Assembly: GCF_004684345.1 (NCBI RefSeq)
Contig: NZ_CP038469.1
Span: forward strand, 2,232,001-2,296,000
DNA: 64,000 bases
Direction: 5' to 3'
From: Citrobacter tructae
GTDB lineage: Bacteria > Pseudomonadota > Gammaproteobacteria > Enterobacterales > Enterobacteriaceae
The position numbers and the translations under genes were made by a program. Below the pieces are notes generated by a model, which made no database searches, was not told where the DNA came from, and saw nothing but the letters and a program-made list of their open reading frames with translations. Shown here one piece after another: positions 56,447 through 64,000 of the stretch (position 1 is its first letter; every line of letters starts with the position of its first letter).

Positions 56447-57393
56447 GCTGCTTCTCCTGCCTTGCGTGCCAGCGACTGCGCCATCTTCTCGGCGGTCGCC
56501 AGCGCGCTGGAGGTCATAATGTCGAGGTTGCCCGCGTAGGCTGGCAGATAGTGCGCTGCGCCTTCCACTTCCAGATAGACTGCGGTTTTCAGCCCGGAAA
56601 ACTGACCGATGCCCGGCAGATTGACCGGTTTATCCTGCGGGATGACTTCAAACTGCACGCGCTGTTTCAGGCGATAGCCCGGCACGTACGCCTGCACCGC
56701 CGCCGCCATCTCCTTGATCGACGCCTCGATTTCCACCTGGGAAGCCGCTTCGCTCAGCACATACACCGTGTCGCGCATCATCAGCGGCGGCTCAGCTGGA
56801 TTAAGTACGATAATGGCCTTGCCTTTTACCGCGCCGCCGACCACTTCAATGGCCTTCGAGGTGGTTTCAGTAAACTCATCAATATTGGCGCGCGTGCCGG
56901 GCCCCGCAGATTTACTGGCGATCGAGGCGATAATCTCCGCGTAATGGACTTTTGCCACACGGGAAACTGCCGCCACCATCGGGATAGTCGCCTGCCCGCC
57001 GCAGGTCACCATATTGACGTTCTGCTGATCAACGTTCGCGTCCAGGTTCACCACCGGCACGCAGTACGGGCCAATTGCCGCTGGCGTCAGGTCGATCAGG
57101 CGGATCCCCGGTTTAACGGCACGCAGCGCCGCGTCGTTTTTCACATGCGCGCCCGCGCTGGTGGCATCAAACACGATGTCGATGTCAGCAAATTCCGGCA
57201 TGGCTATTAACCCCGTCACCCCTTCATGGGTAGTGGCGACGCCCATACGATTGGCGCGCGCCAGTCCATCGGATTGCGGGTCAATACCGACCATTACCGC
57301 CATTTCCAGTTGCTTGCCGTGACGCAGAATTTTAATCATCAAATCAGTGCCGATGTTGCCGGAGCCGATAATGGCGACTTTACGCTTACTCAT
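56443..57393 (-). CDS. mhpF: Acylating acetaldehyde dehydrogenase MhpF
   Basis: The 316-residue enzyme oxidises acetaldehyde to acetyl-CoA with NAD and CoA. It has an N-terminal Rossmann motif, IGSGNIGTDLM, and the catalytic Cys in MVTCGGQATIP. It overlaps both mhpE and mhpD by 4 bases, so the three are translationally coupled. Confidence 0.97.
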   Translation of the reverse strand: MSKRKVAIIGSGNIGTDLMIKILRHGKQLEMAVMVGIDPQSDGLARANRMGVATTHEGVTGLIAMPEFADIDIVFDATSAGAHVKNDAALRAVKPGIRLIDLTPAAIGPYCVPVVNLDANVDQQNVNMVTCGGQATIPMVAAVSRVAKVHYAEIIASIASKSAGPGTRANIDEFTETTSKAIEVVGGAVKGKAIIVLNPAEPPLMMRDTVYVLSEAASQVEIEASIKEMAAAVQAYVPGYRLKQRVQFEVIPQDKPVNLPGIGQFSGLKTAVYLEVEGAAHYLPAYAGNLDIMTSSALATAEKMAQSLARKAGEAA

Positions 57394-58199
57394 GACTGAC
57401 TTCCTTTTGTAACCGCCGCAGAAAACGTGGCGGCAACTGAACCAATACCCTCGATATGGGCCTCAAAACGATCGCCCGCATTCACCGCCACCATCGGACC
57501 TAACGCGCCGGTAAGAATGATGTCTCCGGCGCGCAACGGTTCGTCGAGACTGGCCATTTTGCGCGCCAGCCAGACGGCGGCGTTGATTGGATGTCCCAGG
57601 CATTCGCTGCCGCGCCCGCTGGACACCTCTTCGTTATTGCGCGTCATTTTCATCGCGCAGTTTTTTAGATCTAACCCTGCCAGACGCTGTGCCGGGCCGC
57701 CGACCACATACACGCCGCAGGAAGCGTTATCCGCCACGGTATCAACAAACTTGATTGACCAGTCGCGGATACGGCTGCCGACCACTTCCAGCGCGGGCAG
57801 TACCCATTCGATGGCGTTGACTAACTCGTCAAAAGTGGTGTCGGCATTGGGCAGATCGCGGTTCAGCACCAGCGCAATCTCCGCTTCAATACGTGGTTGC
57901 AGCACGCGCTCAAACACAATGGTGTCGTTATCGCCGTAGCACATGTCGGCAAACAGCGTACCGAAGTCCGGCTGATCAACACCCAACTGTTGCTGCACTT
58001 TCGGATGCGTCAGCCCCACTTTGCGACCGACCACGCGACGCCCACGCGCCACGTCATACTGCACGTTGATGTGCTGAATGGCGTAGGCCGCTTCGGCGTT
58101 GTCCACGCCGATCAATTCACGCAGCGGGGCGATTGCTTCTCCCTTTTCCTCTGCCAGGCGTAAATCGGCAGCTAACTGCTCAAGATTAAGATTCATCAT
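57390..58199 (-). CDS. mhpD: 2-keto-4-pentenoate hydratase MhpD
   Basis: This 269-residue enzyme of the FAH-like hydratase family adds water to 2-hydroxypentadienoate to give 4-hydroxy-2-oxovalerate. Metal-binding acidic residues are seen in PRIEAEIALVL. It matches E. coli MhpD end to end. The gap to mhpC is 9 bases. Confidence 0.96.
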   Translation of the reverse strand: MMNLNLEQLAADLRLAEEKGEAIAPLRELIGVDNAEAAYAIQHINVQYDVARGRRVVGRKVGLTHPKVQQQLGVDQPDFGTLFADMCYGDNDTIVFERVLQPRIEAEIALVLNRDLPNADTTFDELVNAIEWVLPALEVVGSRIRDWSIKFVDTVADNASCGVYVVGGPAQRLAGLDLKNCAMKMTRNNEEVSSGRGSECLGHPINAAVWLARKMASLDEPLRAGDIILTGALGPMVAVNAGDRFEAHIEGIGSVAATFSAAVTKGSQS

Positions 58200-58208
58200 G
58201 TCCGTTCC

Positions 58209-59075
58209 TTAAGGGCGTGCGAGGAAGTTCAACACCAGTTGGTTAAAGGCGTCGGCATGTTCCCACTGCGCCCAGTGCCCGCAGTCGCGATAGATGTGCA
58301 GTTCAGAACCGGCAATTCCGGAGAGCAGGCGCAGACCGGCGTCCATCGGCACAAAGCGGTCGTTGCGCCCCCAGACAATCAAGGTCTGGGCTTTGATTTC
58401 CGCTAGGCGCGGGCCGAAGTCCGGGAACTGTTTCGGGTTGGCTTCCAGGCTCTGAACAAAGTTTTCCAGGTGATCACGGCGTGACAGCATGGTATTCAGC
58501 CGTGCTTCAAACAGCGCTTCGGTGAGATCGCTGGTGTCGAAGACAAAGATCTCCATCATCAGCTTCAGGTTCTCGATGGTCGGCTCGCGGTACAGCTGAT
58601 TCAGTCGCTTGATGCCTTCGGTCGGCATCGGTGTGAACAGGCTCATACCGCCCGTCCCGCCGCCCATCAGCACCAGCTTGCCCACACGCTCCGGCCAGCT
58701 CAGAGTGAATGCTACGGAACTGTGGCCACCCATCGAGTTGCCCAACAGGTGGATTTTCTGAATATCCAGTTGATCGACCACGTTTTTTAAAATGCGGGCG
58801 TTAAGATCGGATCGTGAACCACGGTTAACGATCCCATCGCTTTTGCCCCAGCCTGGACAATCCAACAGGATCACCCGGTATCCAGCCTCCACCAGCGGAT
58901 CGATATTGCGACTGAAGTTCGCCCAGCCCGTCGCGCCCGGACCTGAGCCGTGCAGCAGCACGACGGTCTCTTCGCCCTGCCCACAGTCGTTGAAATGCAC
59001 ACGTAGGGTTTCGCCTGCTTCCTGCACCTCAAGAAAACGGCTGGTGGCGGCTTCGGTTTGCGGTTGGTAAGTCAT
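58209..59075 (-). CDS. mhpC: C-C bond hydrolase MhpC
   Basis: The 288-residue alpha/beta hydrolase cleaves the meta ring-fission product 2-hydroxy-6-ketononadienedioate to a dienoate and succinate. The nucleophile Ser is in GNSMGG, with Asp in GRNDRFVP and His in CGHWAQWE. The start at 59075 follows AGGAG; the five-codon extension is rejected. Confidence 0.97.
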   Translation of the reverse strand: MTYQPQTEAATSRFLEVQEAGETLRVHFNDCGQGEETVVLLHGSGPGATGWANFSRNIDPLVEAGYRVILLDCPGWGKSDGIVNRGSRSDLNARILKNVVDQLDIQKIHLLGNSMGGHSSVAFTLSWPERVGKLVLMGGGTGGMSLFTPMPTEGIKRLNQLYREPTIENLKLMMEIFVFDTSDLTEALFEARLNTMLSRRDHLENFVQSLEANPKQFPDFGPRLAEIKAQTLIVWGRNDRFVPMDAGLRLLSGIAGSELHIYRDCGHWAQWEHADAFNQLVLNFLARP

Positions 59076-59103
59076 GATATTCTCCTGCATGTTCAGTTCT
59101 GTT

Positions 59104-60048
59104 TCAGTTCTGTGTAGTGGCGCTCAGGGAGCCGAATCCGGCGATCCACTCCGGGATCGGGCGATAATAACGGCCTTCACTGCGCCAGCTACCAAAGGCA
59201 GAAATGGCGGCAAAGGCAGCAACCCAAGTTTTCACTTCGTGCGTTGATTTGCCCGCCATCGCGGACAGCTCTTCATTACTGACGTCGTCCAGTTCCTGCA
59301 AACGCCCCTGTTCGAGCAGGGTCATAAAGCGGTTATCCCAGACGGGATTGAGCGGATGTAGCGAATTCTGATCGACAACAAACTTCTCGGCGGCGCTGAT
59401 CACCCGCTGCTGGCGCAGTTCACGCTCGTTTTCAGGTAACTGTTTGCCGCTACCGAGCAGGCGGTCACGCATGTGAGCATCGGCCTTCGCCAGCTCCGGT
59501 ACTGGCGGCTGGTGCGACAGCCCGCCGGAGCCTAAAAACAGCACGCGCTTATTCAGCGAGCTGGCGAAACGGCCAATCGCTTCGCCGAGCATGCGGGTAC
59601 GCTGAAAGCCCGGCAGCGGCGTGGCGACGCCGTTAATAAACACCGGCAACACTGGCACCTTGTCCAGACCGCCAAGCAAAAACTCCAGCGGCTGCGCGAA
59701 GCCGTGATCAACCTGCATGTTGTAGGATACGGCGAGATCGATACCGCTTTTCATTACCGCGTGGGCGCAGGCTTCAGCGAGATCTGTCGGCACCGGCAGT
59801 TCCCCCGCCGCGCTGCCGAAATCACCGATCGCCGTGGCCCCCACGCCTAAACAGAACGGCGGCATCACGTCATAGAAAAACCCGTTGTAGTGATCAGGAG
59901 CAAACAGCACCACCAGTTCAGGGTCGAACGCCGCAATACGTGCCCGGGCGCTGGCGATCACGCCGTTGACCTCGTCGAGAACGGCCTGCGCCGGGTCGAC
60001 GTAACCCACCAGCGGCGAATGGGAAAGACAGTGAAGATAAGCGTGCAT
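59104..60048 (-). CDS. mhpB: 2,3-dihydroxyphenylpropionate 1,2-dioxygenase MhpB
   Basis: The 314-residue extradiol, iron-dependent class III (LigB-type) ring-cleaving dioxygenase acts on 2,3-dihydroxyphenylpropionate. His and acidic residues of the LigB fold are seen in CLSHSPLVG and FAPDHYNGF. It starts 1 base after the mhpA stop. Confidence 0.97.
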   Translation of the reverse strand: MHAYLHCLSHSPLVGYVDPAQAVLDEVNGVIASARARIAAFDPELVVLFAPDHYNGFFYDVMPPFCLGVGATAIGDFGSAAGELPVPTDLAEACAHAVMKSGIDLAVSYNMQVDHGFAQPLEFLLGGLDKVPVLPVFINGVATPLPGFQRTRMLGEAIGRFASSLNKRVLFLGSGGLSHQPPVPELAKADAHMRDRLLGSGKQLPENERELRQQRVISAAEKFVVDQNSLHPLNPVWDNRFMTLLEQGRLQELDDVSNEELSAMAGKSTHEVKTWVAAFAAISAFGSWRSEGRYYRPIPEWIAGFGSLSATTQN

Positions 60049-60049
60049 A

Positions 60050-61714
60050 TCAGGCTACCTTTTCAACGGGAACAGAGGCATTGGCGCGGGTGAGCGTCAT
60101 CACTGACGCCAGTTTATTCAGGGTGCTGCCCAGAGTTTGCGGAATGGCGATGGCGGCCACAAAGCGGTCCGGGCGCATCACCACCAGCGAGGCGTTGTGT
60201 TGGGCAAACCACGCGCGCAGACGGTTTTGTGTATCGCCGATGCGAGTCACGCCGTCATAGTTATCCTGCTCGGTATTAATCTGGGTATCCGGCACCACCT
60301 GGATAAACCGCGTGCCAAGCGCGCGCCACTGCTGGATTTGCGCCTCGCTCATGCCCCACAGCGGATTACAGCCCCAGCCAATCACCGCAAAATTCGGCCC
60401 GATGACGTTATCGAGCAGCGTCACGTCACCCATTTCCACCGTCACTTTCGGCTGGATAAACATCTTGCCGACGGGCGAGGTTTTCGCGTTGCCTTCATGT
60501 ACCAGCGCCCCGGTGTGGTACTGCGGCATCGGTTTAAAGCGCATTTCAAGGAAGTAGCGCTTGATCGGCGGAATGTAGTTCAGCAGCCAGGAAACCCCGT
60601 CGCGCACCGCGCCGTGCCAGCGTTTCGGCGGTGCCAGCACATTGCCTGCGGTCACGGAGAGATCAATCATCGCTTTGGCGTGGTCGCGGCGTTCCTGCTG
60701 GTAGGTATCCAGCAGCGCATCACCGGCTTTACCGTTGATCACCAACGCCAGCTTCCACGCCAGGTTGAAGGCATCACGCATGCCGCTGTTGTAACCCTGC
60801 CCCTGCCATACCGGCATAATGTGCGCCGCGTCGCCCGCCAACAGCACGCGATCAATGCGAAAACGTTCGGCCAGACGGGCGTTATGGGTATACACGCGCT
60901 GGCGGATCAGCTCGACGTTGTCCGGGTTCGGCAGCACTTTACTCAGCAACTGGCGCATATTTTGCGGCTCACTGAGTTGCGCTTCGGTTTCCCCTGGCAT
61001 CACCATAAATTCAAAACGGCGCACCGCGTGCGGCAGCGCGGCGGAGACATACGGACGCACCGGATCGCAGCACAGATACACATGCGGGGTACTGAGCGGA
61101 TCGTTGGCGATATCCACCACAATCCACTGATTTGGCGCGGTTTTGCCTTCGAACGGCACATTCAGCGAGCGTCTGACATTGCTGCCGCCGCCGTCACAGG
61201 CCACCAGCCATTGGGCCTTCACCGTTTCACGTTGGCCGTCCGGCGCTTTCAGATTCAGCGTCACTTCACCGTTTTGCTGGCTGAAGGCTTCCAGTTCGCG
61301 GGAGAACAGGCAGCGCACGTTAGGAAAACGCGACAGCCCTTCCAGCATCACTGCGTCCACCTGTGGCTGAATAAACGCGTTACGGCGCGACCAGCCAAAT
61401 TCATCGGTCATCGGCTGGATATCGGCAAAGCAGCGGCCTTTCGGGGTAAGAAAGCGCATCGCGTGCCACGGTGTGGTGTGCGGCAAAACATTCTCGACCA
61501 GACCGACGGACTGCATGGTGCGTAGCGCTTCATCGTCAATACCGATGGCGCGGGGATAGTCGATCAGCGTGTCGAGCTTCTCCACCACCAGCACCTCAAT
61601 GCCCATCTGGCCGAGATAGTTCGCCATCATCAGCCCCACCGGACCGGCACCGGCAATGGCCACCTGCACGGTGTGCTGAACGGCGGGTTGGATATCCGGG
61701 TTTATTGTTGTCAT
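60050..61714 (-). CDS. mhpA: 3-(3-hydroxyphenyl)propionate hydroxylase MhpA
   Basis: This 554-residue FAD monooxygenase hydroxylates 3HPP to 2,3-dihydroxyphenylpropionate with NADH. It has the N-terminal GAGPVGLMMANYLGQMG dinucleotide motif and the second FAD motif LLAGDAAHIMPVWQGQG. First gene of the mhp catabolic operon; divergent from mhpR. Its promoter is described at 61812-61872. Confidence 0.97.
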   Translation of the reverse strand: MTTINPDIQPAVQHTVQVAIAGAGPVGLMMANYLGQMGIEVLVVEKLDTLIDYPRAIGIDDEALRTMQSVGLVENVLPHTTPWHAMRFLTPKGRCFADIQPMTDEFGWSRRNAFIQPQVDAVMLEGLSRFPNVRCLFSRELEAFSQQNGEVTLNLKAPDGQRETVKAQWLVACDGGGSNVRRSLNVPFEGKTAPNQWIVVDIANDPLSTPHVYLCCDPVRPYVSAALPHAVRRFEFMVMPGETEAQLSEPQNMRQLLSKVLPNPDNVELIRQRVYTHNARLAERFRIDRVLLAGDAAHIMPVWQGQGYNSGMRDAFNLAWKLALVINGKAGDALLDTYQQERRDHAKAMIDLSVTAGNVLAPPKRWHGAVRDGVSWLLNYIPPIKRYFLEMRFKPMPQYHTGALVHEGNAKTSPVGKMFIQPKVTVEMGDVTLLDNVIGPNFAVIGWGCNPLWGMSEAQIQQWRALGTRFIQVVPDTQINTEQDNYDGVTRIGDTQNRLRAWFAQHNASLVVMRPDRFVAAIAIPQTLGSTLNKLASVMTLTRANASVPVEKVA

Positions 61715-61811
61715 TTCAGAACCTCACGACTCGGACAAAACGCAATTGCAGACCCTGGTGAGGCGCAACCTGTTTTGTTAAAAAAATGTGAATGTTTTTT
61801 ATTGTGCGGTC

Positions 61812-61872
61812 AGTATAGGAGTGCGTTTTTACGCTACAATCAAAACATGCCTGGATGTGCACTAAGTGCACA
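61812..61872 (-). promoter_or_regulatory. MhpR operator and mhpA promoter
   Basis: TGTGCACTAAGTGCACA (61856-61872) has perfect 7-bp arms and resembles the known E. coli MhpR site. On the minus strand TATACT (61812-61817) is a good -10, with a weak ATTGTA 17 bases above it, as expected for an activated promoter. The implied start near 61805 puts the operator centre at about -59, close to the E. coli position. Confidence 0.8.
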
Positions 61873-61904
61873 GCGTTGTTTTACCTGTAGATTTGTCAAT
61901 AAAT

Positions 61905-62717
61905 ATGAAAAATGACGACAGTACTGAGTACAAAACCGTGCGTGGGTTAACGCGCGGATTAATGTTATTAAATATGTTAAACCGGCTCGACGGCGGGGCC
62001 AGCGTTGGCCTGCTGGCAGAGCTGAGCGGCCTGCACCGCACGACGGTCAGGCGACTGCTGGAAACGTTGCAGGATGAAGGTTACGTCCGACGCAGCCTGT
62101 CCGATGACAGCTTTCGCTTAACCATTAAAGTCCGCCAGCTTAGTGAGGGGTTTCGTGACGAGCAGTGGATTTCTGCGCTGGCCGCCCCGCTGCTGGGAGA
62201 TTTACTACGCGAGGTCATCTGGCCGACCGACGTTTCCACACTAGACGTGGACGCCATGGTCGTGCGTGAAACCACCCACCGCTTCAGCCGCCTGTCGTTT
62301 CACCGGGCGATGGTCGGGCGTCGATTACCACTGCTGAAAACCGCCTCCGGCCTGACCTGGCTGGCGTTTTGTCCGGAGAATGAGCGTCAGGAACTGATTG
62401 AAATACTGGCATCACGACCGGGAGAAGAGTTTCAGTTGGCGCGCGAACCCTTAAAGCTCGACGCCATTTTGACCCGTGCGCGTAAAGACGGTTTTGGTCA
62501 GAACTTTCGCGGCTGGGATCAGGAGGAGAAAATCGCCTCCATCGCCGTGCCGATCCGCAGCGAACAGCGTGTCATCGGCTGCCTGAACCTGGTGTATATA
62601 GCCAGCGCGATGACCATCGAACAGGCTGCGGAAAAGCATCTTTCGGCCTTACAAAAGGTGGCAAAACAGATAGAGGAAGGCGTCGAGTCGCAGGAGATTT
62701 TGGTTGCAGGGAGGTGA
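61905..62717 (+). CDS. mhpR: IclR-family activator MhpR
   Basis: The 270-residue activator of the mhp operon responds to hydroxyphenylpropionate. It has an N-terminal winged HTH (about 15-75, LAELSGLHRTTVRRLLETLQ) and a C-terminal IclR effector domain. The start at 61905 is set by homology to E. coli MhpR. The C-terminus stops about seven residues earlier than in E. coli. No lacI follows, unlike in E. coli. Confidence 0.95.
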   Translation: MKNDDSTEYKTVRGLTRGLMLLNMLNRLDGGASVGLLAELSGLHRTTVRRLLETLQDEGYVRRSLSDDSFRLTIKVRQLSEGFRDEQWISALAAPLLGDLLREVIWPTDVSTLDVDAMVVRETTHRFSRLSFHRAMVGRRLPLLKTASGLTWLAFCPENERQELIEILASRPGEEFQLAREPLKLDAILTRARKDGFGQNFRGWDQEEKIASIAVPIRSEQRVIGCLNLVYIASAMTIEQAAEKHLSALQKVAKQIEEGVESQEILVAGR

Positions 62718-62766
62718 GGTGGATCACAGTTATGCGGATCATCTGATTGATAGTTGGGAAGACTTA

Positions 62767-62911
62767 GAGCCTATCCCAGTAGGCGTTATTGGCGCAGGCA
62801 GTTTGAACATGGCCAGCGCGGAAGAACCGGAGCGTACACGGAGTACGTGAGGATTCTGAGCACTGCCCAGGTTCGAAATGGCAAGCAAAATAGCCCTAAT
62901 GGGATAGGCTC
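62767..62911. mobile_element. 145-bp MITE-like element with TTA target duplication
   Basis: Ends GAGCCTATCCCAGTAGGCG and (complement) GAGCCTATCCCATTAGGGC are terminal inverted repeats matching at about 14 of the first 15 bases. TTA flanks both sides (62764-62766 and 62912-62914), a 3-bp target duplication. There is no coding capacity, so it is a non-autonomous element. The GAGCC ends and TNA target recall IS5-family (IS1031-like) elements; that link is inference. Confidence 0.75.
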
Positions 62912-63000
62912 TTACTCACCTGTCGATATAACATTGTGGCATCTTGCCCAAATGATAGCTTCATTACATAGTGTGCATTGTTTATTTGCCTGGAGGCTGC

Positions 63001-63297
63001 ATGTTAAAGGTCATTGCCGAAGATTTTATCAAACCTGAGTGTATTGAAACCGTTATCCCTTTGTATCGTGAGCTCATATCGGCAACGAAAAAGGAACCAC
63101 TCTGTCTTGCTTATGACCTCTATATTGATGAAAAAGATCCGGGGCATTTTATATTTATAGAAGAATGGCCAGACCACGCGGCTCTCGATGAACATTGTGC
63201 CAGTGAGCATTTCCGGCGACTTGTGCCGTTAATCGATCAATACACGCGCAAAGAAGCTCGTTATATTCTTATGGATAACGTGGTGAACCCTCGCTAA
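63001..63297 (+). CDS. Small ABM-family putative quinol monooxygenase
   Basis: This 98-residue single-domain ABM protein (MLKVIAEDFIKPECIETVIPLY...) has the HFIFIEEWPDHAALDEH core typical of YgiN-like monooxygenases. GGAGG precedes the ATG at 63001. It is probably cotranscribed with the VOC protein gene 25 bases downstream. Substrate unknown. Confidence 0.75.
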   Translation: MLKVIAEDFIKPECIETVIPLYRELISATKKEPLCLAYDLYIDEKDPGHFIFIEEWPDHAALDEHCASEHFRRLVPLIDQYTRKEARYILMDNVVNPR

Positions 63298-63322
63298 TAT
63301 TAACTTAATACAGGGAAACATC

Positions 63323-63718
63323 TTGAAAACGCATAAAAAATGCCTGGGATTTATTTCGATTGTTGTCGATGATTACGACAGGGCTATTGATTATTACATA
63401 AATAAGCTCGGTTTTACCCTGGTTGAAGATACTCCACAGCCTGGAAAACGTTGGGTTGTGGTATCACCGAACCCGGACAGTGACTGTCATTTGTTACTTT
63501 CCAGGGCCGCTAATGAGACTCAGAAAGCGTTCATCGGTAACCAATGTGGCGGACGCGTATTCCTGTTTCTGCAAACCGATGATTTTTGGCGTGATTACAA
63601 TGCAATGAAGTCAGCCGGTGTTCAGTTCTGCGAAGCTCCCAGAGAAGAAGAGTATGGTACCGTGGTGGTATTTGAGGATCTCTATGGCAATCGATGGGAT
63701 TTATTACAGAAGGCTTAA
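63323..63718 (+). CDS. VOC-family (glyoxalase/bleomycin-resistance-like) protein
   Basis: This 131-residue protein has the vicinal oxygen chelate fold: CLGFISIVVDDYDRAIDYYINKLGF at the start and VVFEDLYGNRWDLLQ at the end. The Glu in VFEDLYG is a likely metal ligand; the usual first His is replaced here (ISIVV), so metal binding is uncertain. The start is TTG at 63323; no in-frame ATG is near. Function unknown. Confidence 0.75.
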   Translation: MKTHKKCLGFISIVVDDYDRAIDYYINKLGFTLVEDTPQPGKRWVVVSPNPDSDCHLLLSRAANETQKAFIGNQCGGRVFLFLQTDDFWRDYNAMKSAGVQFCEAPREEEYGTVVVFEDLYGNRWDLLQKA

Positions 63719-63743
63719 ACCCTAGCGTTAGTTTTTTGACTCA

Positions 63744-63786
63744 TAAAAAAACCGAAACCCCGCTTCAGAAAAGAGCAGAGTTTCGG
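63744..63786 (-). terminator. Terminator between the VOC gene and the last gene
   Basis: On the minus strand CCGAAACTCTGCTC pairs with GAAGCGGGGTTTCGG (with G-T pairs) around a short loop, followed by a T-run. It ends the minus-strand gene at the window edge; an opposite T-rich flank is weaker. Confidence 0.8.
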
Positions 63787-63808
63787 TATTCATTCAGTCC
63801 GAAGAGCT

Positions 63809-64000
63809 TCAGACCTTAAGCAGTTTCACCGTTTCCTCGATGTCGATCTCATCTTCCGAGAAGATCAGCGTCGTACCCTGGAAGGTGGTGATGGCCAGCT
63901 TTTTCAGCGAACGCATTTCCCCAGGCTTCACGTCTGACTTCGGTTTGATGCTGTTCATCAGCGCGCCCACAGACAGCACCGCATTTTCTTTATCAATGCG
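63809..64000 (-). CDS. C-terminal part of an unrecognised protein
   Basis: Reading in from the right edge on the minus strand gives 63 residues, RIDKENAVLSVGALMNSIKP... to ...EETVKLLKV, then TGA at 63809. The start is beyond the window. The sequence is well formed, with GEMRSLKKLAITTFQGTTLIF and an acidic EDEIDIEE, and a terminator follows, so it is a real gene. I do not recognise the family. Confidence 0.7.
   Translation of the reverse strand, partial: RIDKENAVLSVGALMNSIKPKSDVKPGEMRSLKKLAITTFQGTTLIFSEDEIDIEETVKLLKV

Noticed and set aside
60137..61525. 462-codon plus-strand ORF antisense to mhpA
   Set aside because: Shadow frame of the GC-rich mhpA gene; composition is rich in His/Arg with no recognisable domain.
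61785..61806. CRP-like TGTGA half-site near mhpA
   Set aside because: The second half is poor and it overlaps the inferred transcription start, whereas E. coli CRP binds near -95.
62754..63038. 94-codon ORF across the MITE
   Set aside because: It runs through the repeat element and into the ABM gene in another frame; no homology or SD.

Overview
The window is chromosomal DNA of an enterobacterium. Most proteins are close homologues of Escherichia coli and Salmonella proteins in the same local order (malZ-proY-brnQ-phoR-phoB / sbcD-sbcC-araJ / mak / rdgC / ppnP-aroM-yaiA-aroL-yaiI / proC / dgcC-psiF-phoA-iraP / ddlA / yaiZ-yaiY-yaiW-sbmA / ampH-iprA-yaiT / hemB). Lineage-specific blocks lie between these core blocks. 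An intact yaiT autotransporter gene, an uhpABC-like plus afuABC locus and a complete mhp cluster fit the genus Citrobacter best. That genus call is an inference; membership of the Enterobacteriaceae is secure.

Layout. 1-2034: the end of a sugar-catabolic cluster (PfkB kinase plus class II aldolase). 2035-6381: an uncharacterised three-gene operon (YtcJ-type amidohydrolase, membrane-anchored ABM protein, isochorismatase-like hydrolase) with a divergent LysR regulator. 6375-31584: a long core block covering maltodextrin (malZ), amino-acid transport (proY, brnQ), the phosphate two-component system (phoBR), DNA repair (sbcCD, rdgC), shikimate kinase (aroL), proline synthesis (proC), c-di-GMP (dgcC), phosphate-starvation genes (psiF, phoA, iraP) and ddlA. 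An MdtG-like exporter is set between iraP and ddlA. 31847-41159: envelope genes (yaiY, yaiW, sbmA, ampH, the regulator iprA, a YaiT/EhaC-type autotransporter) and hemB.

41676-52890 is the most interesting accessory stretch. First comes a tightly packed yaiS-yaiP-yaiX-yaiO operon: PIG-L deacetylase, family 2 glycosyltransferase, beta-helix acyltransferase and outer-membrane barrel. This is a plausible but undescribed cell-surface glycan system. Next come a UhpABC-like sensing system and an AfuABC-type ABC importer, which together look like a dedicated sugar-phosphate sensing and uptake locus without a UhpT carrier. mmuM follows in convergent orientation.

54150-62717 holds the complete phenylpropionate pathway mhpT-E-F-D-C-B-A with divergent mhpR, including a clear MhpR operator and a -10 hexamer at the expected distance. 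The right end has a 145-bp MITE-like element flanked by TTA, a small ABM plus VOC gene pair, and a partial unrecognised gene.

Regulatory sites visible in the sequence include MalT boxes (malZ), Pho boxes (phoB, phoA), a TrpR operator and a TyrR box (aroL), the MhpR operator, REP/BIME elements and many intrinsic terminators. I see no tRNA, rRNA, CRISPR array or intact insertion sequence.
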